Shown here one piece after another: positions 27,399 through 39,300 of a DNA stretch of 64,000 bases. Both the position numbers and the translations under genes were made by a program. The notes below the pieces were generated by a model that did not search any database, was not told where the DNA came from, and was given only the letters and a program-made list of their open reading frames with translations. Origin of the DNA: Maribacter huludaoensis (GTDB taxonomy: Bacteria; Bacteroidota; Bacteroidia; Flavobacteriales; Flavobacteriaceae); the NCBI RefSeq assembly GCF_029350945.1, contig NZ_JARKMS010000002.1:887376-951375 (forward strand). Direction: 5' to 3'. The first letter of the stretch is position 1, and each line of letters starts with the position of its first letter.

Positions 27399-30300
27399 TT
27401 ATCTATATAGAGTGAAGTTTCCTACAAACTCTCTAGTGTCGGCCGCGCCGTTTAGTTTAATGACATACCAATAGTCTCCGGTAGGTAGTTCGTTTTCCTG
27501 ATAGAATCCGTCCCATCCGTCTTCATTATCTTTAAATGTGTAGACCGCTCTACCGTATCTATCATAGATGCTTATAAAAATCTCTGGATAAATTTCAATA
27601 TTACCCGGCATCCAAAAATCGTTCTGACCATCACCATTTGGAGTAAAGAAATTAGGAATTTCAATGTCAATAAATTCAATGAACAGGCTAGCTGTAGCTT
27701 CACATCCGTTTTCATCTACTACGGTTATTGCATAGGTGCCCGTTTCTGTAATATAGAATACATTTTCAGAACCTCTATTCTCATCCTCAAAGTAGAAAGT
27801 ATAGTTTTCTCTACCTCCAACGACAGTTGCGGTTATCTGATTGATATTACTTTCTACAACGGTAATCTCAAGAGGATCGAATGCCAATACCTCAACATCG
27901 TATGTGGTTAAACAACCATTTGCGTGAGAAATACTGATGTAATGCGTTCCGGGAGTAAGGTCCCTGAACATAGGTGTCAATTGCATCTCTAACGGATCAA
28001 CGGTATCTAAGCCAAATAGTACATCATTTTCTATACTAGGATCGTTTAGTGTGATGCTTACATAGTTACTTGGTATTGTGCCGTTACAGCCATATATCGG
28101 CTCTACAGTTGCTCCAAGATCTACACCTGCGTCTATGGTAACTATAATTGTTTCTTCACAACCTTGTGCATCTTCTATATATATGATATAGTCACCGGCC
28201 GCCAAGTTCGTAAAGCTTAACCTGTCTTGTACAAAGTCTGTTTCTGATTCTAAACGTGTGCTATATGGAGCGGTACCGCCAGTTATAGTCAAATCAATTG
28301 TACCATCTTCTTCGCCAACACATATTTCTGGAGTGCTTTCAGTTATTACTTCTAATACTTCCGGTTCTACAATAGTTGCTTCAACAAGCTCAAAACAACC
28401 GTTGGAATCTTGTGCTATGATTACATAATCGCCAGGTGCCAATTCATCAAAGGTATTGTCATCACTAAAGCGATCTAAATTTGGTGAAATTGCATATTGG
28501 TATATTCCTGAACCACCTATCATATTAACCGTTATACTGCCATCTTCTTGCCCATTACAGGTAACATCGTTAATGGTTGTATTAGCGGTGTCAATAACCA
28601 ATGCTTCCGGTTCTGTAATATTTATTAGTGCAGATGATACTTCGCAATCATCGCTTTGAACCCTTACATAATATGTTCCTGCCAATAAATCGGTGAACAA
28701 ACCGGTTGGTTGACCAGATCGTACCACATTTGTTAAACCTGCATCAGAGTACAATGCATATTCGTAATTGCCCAAACCACCTTGTGCTTCAGCATTTATA
28801 ACTCCGCTATCATCACCGTTACAACTAATTGTTGGGTTGTTGTTATCTAAAGTTACCGTCAACGGAACGATCGGATTTACTGTTACGCTATTACTTACAA
28901 CAGATACACAACCAAAACTATCTTGAATATAGTACTCATATGTATTTGGAAGAACACCTGTGAACAAATGGGTGTTAGGTCCATTAGTTTCATTCATGGC
29001 ATTGAATGTTGAGGTACCATCCGTATTCCACATATATGGCCCCGTACCACCAGAAGCGGTCAACAATAATTGTGCATCATTTAAACATGTTGCTCTTTGT
29101 GCCGTAACCAATTGACCTCTAACTTGTACAGGTTCTGCAATCTCAACAATATTAGTTTCGTCAGAACAATTTAGTTCATCTAGTATAGTAACACTATAAT
29201 AGCCTGATCTTAAATTCATGAAGGATGCCGTAGTCTGTGAACTGGATGTCTGTAAAAGATTTGCTCCAGGTCCGTCACTATCATATGTTTTAAGAATGTA
29301 TCTATAATTTGTAGACACTGTTCTTGGTGTAAATGCCGCGGTAATTATTCCGTCAGTATCACCTTCGCACTCCAAACCTACTACAGATTGAATATTTGCA
29401 ACAATTGGTTCTGGAGGGGTCAACGTAAATGCGTTGGTAAAGGTTTCTGTACAACCTAGACTATCCGTAATTTCTACTGTATATTGACCATCACTTAAAC
29501 CTGTGAATAAATTACCATTTACTTGATTTGCAGTATAGGTTGTTGAAGAACTTACATGCGTTAATACAATATTGAACGGAGCTTCGCCGCCATTAGGCGT
29601 AATATTTGCACTTCCCATATCATTACTACAACCAACATCTTTTGTCTCTATTGCGGCTAAAGTAATTGCTGCGCTAGGTGATGTAATCGTAAATGCTCTT
29701 TCTTGAACACATTCAGGAGTTCCAACTTGTGAAGCTCTTAAAATATAACTACCGGCAGCTACTGGAATAGAAGCTGTTGTACCTGTTCCTGCAAAAGTAT
29801 CGGCATCATCTGTACGTGCAGTAGCTGATCCATCGGCATTTAAAACTTCCCAGTTGAAATCGCCTGTATAGGTAGCATCGGTAAAGGTTACCTCAATGGC
29901 CCCATCGGTTCCAAAACATACTACATCAGAAAGCTTATTAACCTCAATACTAAATGTATTAGGGTCTTCTACCATATGAGTTCGTGTTATTTCACAACCA
30001 GTAGTAATATTTCTAATACCAATAGTATAGGTGCCAATTGCCAAATCTGTAAATGTATTGTCACCAGTTTGATAACTTGCGGATGGCAATATTCTAAATT
30101 CATAGTTTGCAAGATTTGCAGTAGTATTGGTAACGCTACTATTTACAACTATAGTTATGTTCTCACCGTTGTTAACACAGTCCAAGTCCCTGTCTACAGT
30201 TACCGTTGCGTCCACAAAAATATCATAAGGATTTATGGTCACTACATGTTCCGCAGAACAGCCTTCGTCGTCATAAACACGAACAATTATATCCCCGCCA

Positions 30301-33300
30301 GCGGCATCTGTATGTGTATAGGTCAAATTATTGCTGTTTTGAAGAACAACATTGGTTGCATCGTCTATAAATTCAAAACGATTGTATGTTCCGCTACCAC
30401 CAACTATTGTAATAGGGTCTATTGTTATAGTGGCATTATCTTGGTTATTACCGGTAGTACAGCCAAATTGAGCAGGAACCGGAGCAGTAAATGCTATAGC
30501 TACATTTTCTTCAACAATAACAGATTTTACCGTAGAACAATTATTAGGACCTCTAGCGGTAACATCGTATGTGCCGCCCGGTAAGTCTATAAATGACTGG
30601 GTACTTGCATCCCACGATGCACTTGAGGGCATAGGTGTTAGAGTATAAGTTAGCGGATTGTTGCCGTTATTGACCTGAACCAATTCTATTGTGCCATCTT
30701 CGGCACCGGTACAACTAACCTTAGTAGGGGTTGCCGTGAAATCTGGACGTACGGCAGCAGGAATGGTTACCGCAAAAGTTCTACTACAATTTGGTGATGC
30801 CGTGCCTATATCATATACATTTACCGTGTAAATGGTGTCTACCGTATCATCCGGTACGCTTACCGGTACGTTCATAGCACCGCCGGTAAGCGTTTGCTTT
30901 GCTACCACATTGGCAGACGCACTATCTAAAATTTCGAATTCATAGTTGCCTGAACCTGAAATACCTTCAATAGCTATTTCAGCTTCATAACCCGCACCAC
31001 AACCTAATTGCTTATCTAAACTTGCAGAGGCTTGTAGAGTAGGGTGCACCACTATATTGGTGTTTACCGTACAACCTGTAGCATCTTTAACAACTACGGT
31101 ATAGCTGCCGGCCGGTACGGTATTATATATGCCATTATTGTTTTGATATGTGCTACCGCCATCAATAGAATAAAGAACGGTTCCCGTACCTGTAACATTT
31201 ATGGTTACAGAAGCATTGGTAGCGCAATTAGCTATTTCCACATCGTCAATAGTTGGTGCTGCCATAAAGCTCATGGTAACGTTGCCCAAATTATAGGAGC
31301 AACCATATTGATCTTCTACCGTTACCGTGTAAGTACCCGCCGGTAATCCTGCAGCAATCTCAATAGGGTTGTCTCCGGTTGCCGTAATGGTAGTAAAAGG
31401 TGAAGGACCTGTAATGGTATATGCATAGGTGCCACCACCTCCTTGAACATTGTCTATTAATATTAGACCGGGATTTTCACACGAAATATCTTGAATTGAT
31501 CTTGGGTTTCCGGTAATAATATCCAATTCATCTAGAATAGCATTTTCACTGGCACTGATACACTGTTGTGCACCACCGCTGTCTATTTGCGTTACTTGAA
31601 TATAATATTCGTTAGGTGAAAGACCCGTTACGGTAATGGTGTTATTGTAGGCTATTACACCTGCACTTTGATCAACGATGTTATTGTCGATATCAAATAA
31701 AGTCCATTGCATACTAGGTTCGGTCAAACCATCTTCGTCAACTATCGTATAAGTGATCTCGCCATTGTTAGATGTACTACAAGAAGGGCTGATTTCTGGA
31801 GTAATGGTCATTGGTAGGCCACCCGCAATTTCATTTACGTTTACTGTACTTTGTCTAATACAAGTTACTGGTGTATTGTTATCTCTAACATAGAAAACAT
31901 ACGTTCTACCAGGTATCAAATTTGTGAACTCATACATACCATGACCTGCAGTTACCGTACTTCCGTCCAAAGCAATAGCGCCACCGGGGTACCATGTAGC
32001 GGTGCTTTCATCAAAATTTGCGGGATCACTTGAAAAAGTATATTCGTAACCTGGAACTCCTTCGCCACCTTGTACTTTTACTTTTAATTCATCACAATTT
32101 TCAACTACGGATGAAGTGGTAATATCCAAATCATCCAATGGATAAGGAATGATTTCTCTTGGTAAATCTGTTTGACAAATTAAATTGCCGCTACCGTCAA
32201 TTGTTCTAATGGAAGGGAAAACTTCATCTCCAGAAGATAATCCTGTTCTAAAACTAGTTCCTGTTTGCCACGTACTACCACCGTCTTGACTATATTCTAT
32301 AGTACCGGTTAAACCTGTAGTTACGTTTGTAAAATCGAAACCAAAATCAGTATCGGCTCCGCTACAATCACTTGCATAAGCTAATACAATATCTGCTGTA
32401 AGTTCAGCTGGTGCTGTAATCGTTACAGATTCTGTTTCAGAACATCCGGCTTCATCGGTAATTACTACATCGTAATCACCTGGTGCTAGATTATAATAGG
32501 TTTTAGTAGATCCAACAACATTGGTTTGTACTTGGTCTGGTGCACCATTGGTAATGTCTATCAATCTATAATCGAAAGGAGATAATCCGTCATTAATTGT
32601 AACTTCTATATTTCCTGTACCGTCATGACAATCTGGGTCTGTTGCTACGGCAGTAATGTCCAATACCGGATTTGCGGATATGGTTTCGGTTACCATCGTT
32701 TGGCAAGCATCCGTACCATTTGCTTTATCTCTTACATAGATATCATAATCTCCAATATCTGCCAAGGCAATTGTTGTAGAATTACTTGTTGAAAAATCAG
32801 CATCTGTAACCGTAGTTCCATTAGGAACAAAGGCATACATGAAATTATTGTCACCACCCGATGCAGTTGCCGTTAAACGACCATCGGCACATAAACTTGC
32901 ATTTACAGGCTCCACACTTAGTGAAATTGTAGGTGCAATGGTAATGGATTGTAGCGCTGAAACACAACCATATTCATCATTTACTTCTACATCATAAGTA
33001 CCTTCGGATAAGTTGCTGAATGTATAGGTAACGTCGGTTATTGGAGAAGGTGTTTGCCATGCTCCGCCGTTAATTCTAAATGAATAGTTACCATTGCCAT
33101 CGGTTACCGTTGCAGTAACTGTACCGTTGTTTTGACCGTCATAACACTGTGTAGCGGTAAGACCAAAAGCAATTGTCTCTGGCTGAGAAACGGTTACGGT
33201 GGCCGTTGAAACTGCTTCACAATTATTATCGTCCCTTACTCTTACGTGGTAGGTACCTGCGGGTACGTTCAAAAACTGTGTTGAGGTAGTGTAGGTCCTT

Positions 33301-36300
33301 ATTACGGTATTATCCGTTAATTCTAACTGATATTCATAACCTGGTGTGCCTTCATTTGCAGATGCTTGTAAAGTTGCCCCAGTATTAAAGCACGTAAATT
33401 CAGCAGTTTGTTTAAGATCTGCCGTTAATGCATTTGGAGAAGTAAGCGTTACCGATGTTGCTGAGGTTGCGGTACATGAATTGTCATCTATTTTTTCTAC
33501 CATTACAGTGTACGTACCATCTGAAAATGTTGCAGGGGTAGTAATAGGTGATGTAGTTTCTGCTGTCCAAGTTGCACCGCCATCTACAGAATATTGATAT
33601 CCTAAGACTGGATCAAAATTAGAAACTTCAAAACGAATACTACCGTTATCGCTACCGTTACATGTAGGGTCTGTACTACCTAAAATGGCTACTTCAAAAG
33701 TTTTTCCGGATTCTACAATTACCGTAATATCTTTGGTTTGCTCACAAATTTCTGGAGTTTGTGATGCCTGAATATCATCTAATACCAAGAAATTACCATT
33801 ATCACTATTTAAATTGGTACGCAATACAACACCAACTGTGGTATTTGCACCAGGATTGAAAGTAACCGTTCTTTGGTGCCAGTCATCTGCATTGTTGTTT
33901 TGAGGAATAGCGGCAGTTGCCTGACTACTGATTAAAGTACCTGAACCGTCTACCAATTCTACCAATATTTCTGGATCGTTACCAGAAGCATTGTCTATTA
34001 ATATGTTATAAGCGTAGAACGATATCGTGATTTCTTGATCGGCAAGTGCTTCTAATCCTGTTCTTGACCATAAAATGTTGTTGTCACCGGCAGAGGTGCT
34101 TACCCCAATTGCCATAAATCTACCATCGGTTAAACCAGAGTGGTCATTAGGGCTTCTCCAAGATGCATTAGGGTTGGTTATTCTATTGGTAACAGCATAT
34201 TCCGCATTTACAAGTATTCCTGCAGGTCCTAAGTTACAATCCGTTTCAGTTCCATCCTGTGGTTCGTAGCAATATCCTGCACCAATTTCAGCAATCTGTG
34301 TAGTTACACCCGCTCCAAAATTTTCAAGGAACAAGGTACTTTGAGAGCTTGCAATGGTATTCGTGTATCCAACAGTTATGGTTTGAGTACCTGAAGCAAC
34401 ATCATTGAAAATATTACTGTTCAATGGCGCGTTGTCCGTACCGTTCAATTTATAGGTATAGGTAAAATCCGTTGTATTTGAAGGGGTAATCGTTACTACG
34501 CCGTCTCCATCGCACTCATAGGTAATGTCATTTGTAAAAGTTGGTGCAATAGTAGACGTAGGTACGGTAATTTCTAGGTCTGTAGAACATTCCAAAGCAT
34601 CTTTAATTCCCAATTGGTAGGTGCCAGGTGCTAAACGTTGTTCATCTACCGTAGAGAATGAATTACCTCCGTCAAAACTATATTGGTAAGGTGCTTGACC
34701 ACCACTTGCATTTAAAATCTTTACCAAAGCCGTAGGCGTTGCCGCACCAGACGTATCACATGAAGCATCTTCAATAATTGAAGGTGATGCCGTTAAAGCA
34801 AATGGTTGGGTAACCTCATACGCTATAGTCTCTTTACATGCATTCCCAGGGTTACTATTGGAATCCATTACGGTAATGTTATATACCCCCGCAGCTATAT
34901 TGTTAAAGAAGTTTTCTGTCTGGAAGGTTGCGCCATCATCAATACTATATTGGTAAGGGGCATTACCGCCAGAAGCAGTTATGGTCAATACAGCGCTAGC
35001 AGAATCTGCACACGTAATAGCCGTATTTGATGCTGAAATGCTTATGGTGCCCAGATCTTGCATCTGTACATTATTTGACAATCCGTAGCATCCGTTATCA
35101 TCTCTAATTACAAAAACATATTCCCCATCTTCATTAGGTACATATGTAGAAGGCGTACCATCATATCCGAATAAAAACGATGGATTGGTCGTAAATTCTG
35201 AATCTGGTATAGTTGTCTCATCCGCGTAAGGAGCGACACCATCTTTACTGTATATGGCATATTCATAACCTGTTGTGCCGCCAGTGGCCGTTAAATTAAT
35301 TACACCGGGAGTACAGGTAATATTATCTTGGTTTGTAGCGGTTAACCTTAGTTCGGGAATTTCGTCGACCGTAATAGTACTTTCATCACTACAGCCATCT
35401 ATGGTAGTCGTTACCACAACATAGTCATCTGCAGAAAGACCGGTAAATGTATGTGTATTGTCCTTTGAAAGTAGATTATTGGCGACCAAGTCTCCTTTGC
35501 CACCGCTACCGTTGTCAAAATATAGTTCATAGCTATACTCTGGCGAAACGTTCAGTGCCTGTATGGATATTGTTCCCGCATCGTTGCAATCAAATGGTAC
35601 TGAACTTACCGTTGTGTCAAAAATTCTTTCGGCAATCCCAATTTCCTCTGTTTCAAATACACAACTATTTTCAATGGGTGCACCTGTGGTAGGATTCAAC
35701 TGCGTAATCTGCACTTTATAGGTACCGCTGGCCGTTATAGCAAAATTAGGACCTTGTGCCGCACTGAAAGGTACAGCTATAGCATTGTTTTCTACATCGA
35801 ATAACTGGTATCCGTAACCACTACCTAGGTCTATTACTCGTATAGAACCTTCGGTATCACAAATAATATCAGATGAATCTGGTTCAGGGATGTCCAATGT
35901 ATTTTGATATGCATTGAAATAGAACCTACTGAAACATCCGCCCTCATAACCAATGACCACCCTGTATTTACCACTTTCGGTTATTGTAAAATTATCGGCA
36001 TCGGTTACCTGGTTCCATGTCCACCCACCATTTGTGTTTGCGCAATCATCACTTACATCTCCACAAGTAGTGGTATTACAGCTTGTTTCGTCAAGTTTTT
36101 CCCACTTAATGCTCAAAGCATCGGTTATACCTAACTGTATAAATGCACTATCGGTATCTCCACATAGGAAAATATGTGGCATTGAGTTGTTATCGTTAGA
36201 ACATGTTACAATTTCACCTTGAATATCATTATCTGGGTTGCTGTCACCATTAACTTGGTTAAAGTAACTGATGATCGGGTTGGTCTGTGTTTCGCCATAA

Positions 36301-39300
36301 CGCTCTACGGTAATCAATTCCGTATGGTTTGCACAACCTGAAGCCGATGTTTTTTCAACAATATAGTTGCCTATTGTTGTAACCGTTAGCGTGTTTGATG
36401 TACCGTTATCTAAAATAGTATCACCAGAATCTATTGATCCATTATTATTGTTATCAATCGCCCAAGTGTAGCTGTCAAAACCTATACCGGCAGAAAGTGT
36501 TCCGCTGGCGCCGCAAAGTTCTACTGTACGGGCAACGTTACAATTTGCCAATGCATCTGATACATTATTGGCGGCAACTTCTAAAGTCGTTGTACATGCA
36601 CCTGCAGGGTTACTGCCATCTTCGTCCGAAAAGGTGTTGGTATTTAAAGTGCCGGTGTAATTGGCATAGGCATGGTTCTCTAGTTGAGAGGCACAGGCCG
36701 CTACAAATTCAGAGCAGTCGCCTGCAACGGAAACCGTTATCTTTATTTTATATTCTGGATCGTCTATTTGAACTAGATTGTCAGGTATGGTGAACGTAAT
36801 TGTTCTGGAGCTTTCATCATAGGTGTTGGTTACGCCCGGTGCGTCGTTAATGTTTATGTCATCTAAACTTACATTGTCTGGCAACACATTTTTAATGGTG
36901 AAACCGGTTGCATGATCATCTCCCGTATTTTGAAATCTTAATACATAATTGTAAGTATCTCCTAAATCTACATCTTCCCCGTTAATATCGGTACCGCCCA
37001 ATAATTCAGAAGTATTGTCCAAAACAATTACCGGTGCAAAAACCTGAGTATAAGAAGCTGCATTTACCGTACCATCAGTAGGGTCAACTGCAGGAACTCC
37101 CGTTCCATACTCGCCGCCATCACCACCGTCCGCAGCATCATCTTTATAAAATTCATTGGCATCGCTACATCCATCATCATCACTATCCAAATCCAAGTGA
37201 TCTGGGTAGCCATCCATATCAGTATCTAGATTTGCACAAAATCCAGAAAAGGACGCTGTATTATAGGATAGAAAGGCAACATCTGCATTTGAACTAAGTT
37301 GTAATCTTAGATAGGCAACATCGGCTAAATTGGCGGTAGGTATGCCAAACTCTGATAATTCCACGGTGGCCAAGCGATAATCCCTTGTTGTATTATCAAA
37401 GAATACGCTTCCGTTTGCGTGGTAAACATCTAATCTGTAAGAGCCAACAACACCGGTAAGTGCTCCTCCACTATACGCTTGTACACGCACGGCGTTCCCT
37501 AACGGGGCACCTGTAGCATCGTAAAGACTTACAATGTGGCTAACCCCACTTGGATCTGCAACTTGTGTCAATAAAATATCAGGAATACCATCACCAACGT
37601 TAGAGGCTACTATAGGATCTATTTCATAAGTCCAAGTATCGCCAATGTTGACTATGCCGGATCCTAAATCCAACCCGTTTTGTCCATGTGTCAATAAAGG
37701 GTTCAATGCATCTGTAGTAGGGTCGTTAACCATGGTTAATCCTAGAGCATTGTCATTATTTCCATCATTTAAATTCGCTTCAAAAGTTGCTTCACCATAT
37801 ATGTTGTTTGAAGGGGTCAAGGCCATCCAGCTAGACTCTGTAGCTGAAATGTCCGAAAATCCGTCATTGTTGGCGTCTATACCGTCAAATAAACCATTGC
37901 CGTTGGAATCATAAAGATTATCGTCTGCAACGCCTGTGGAAAATGTTGTGCCACCTGATGTGAATGCCAATAATTCATGTGATAGATTCGGTAAAACTGG
38001 ATTTCTTGAAGTTGTAGAACTTCTCCAAAAGCCATTGAAGTTAGAGAAAATTTCGGTTACGGCGGTACCACCCTGGACCGTGCTTGAAGGTGATGTGAAA
38101 TTTACGTCATTAGATATAATACACATTTGCTCAACAGCATCTAACACCCCATCATTATCATCATCTAAATCAACACTATCTACTACACCGTCATTGTCAA
38201 AATCGTTATGCACTATAATACGGGCAGAGGGTTCATCTCTTGTAATATTGGCATCCGTTTGGTCTTGGGTGTTAGTAGCTATGTTTACCAGGTTTAATAA
38301 TGGCAAAATGTCTATTTCATCTGCGGTTACCTCTAACGTTAATGTAGCAACCTCACCAGGAGCCAAAGTTCCAATATTCCAAACATTTCCATTAAATGTT
38401 CCTGTAATTGTATTGGCCTGAACCAATGTTAATCCTTCAGGAATATTATCTGTAACCTGTAAATTGGTAATATCATTAAAGTATAAATTTTCTGCTCTAA
38501 TGGTAAAAGTAGCAGTTTCACCTTCTGTAATTTCTGGTTTGTCAACTGTCTTTTTAATTTGAACATCTGGTTCACAATAGAAAATCTTAATAGTTTGCGA
38601 GTCGTAGGTACATGGTCCTTTTGTACCTCTTACATAGTAATCACCGGCAATGGTTGCTGCATAATCATATGCATTTGCGCCTGGTATGGCGACACCATCA
38701 AAAAACCATTGGTAGGCATCGAAATTATCATCTGATGCTTCAAAGATACTTGAGCCAGAAAAACACTCACCTTCAACACCGCCGTTGATTTGTAAAACAA
38801 CTTCCGGTACGGTATCAAAACCTGAGAAATAGCCGGCAACACCACGTGCACCATTAAACCCGAAAAAACCGATAGCCATTGGCCCGGTCGAAGTTACGTT
38901 TATATTGCCATCCAAATTTGGAATGTAAAAAGTCTTCCAGTCATCCGATCCCGCTACTGGGTCAGACGCCGGTTTAGAAACCTCTACACCATCTTCGTAT
39001 ACCTTAATATTTGCGTCTAAGGTATTTACCGAAGCAATAATGGTTAATCCGCCAGTAACATCAGTACCGGCCATGTTTCTAATATCTGGAATATTGTCCA
39101 TTACATCTGGTAACAAACAGTTTACCGGGGCTACAAAGTTTAGACCTTGAGTGTAATTTGCAGCTGCACCTGCTAAACTCTGGTACGCGTAAACATCTTT
39201 AGACGTTGTAACAAACATGTTTGCGCCTGCAGAGTTACTAGAGTAATAAGAGCTTGGTATTTTAAAATATTCACCATTATTAATGGTTGCAATTGGTGTT

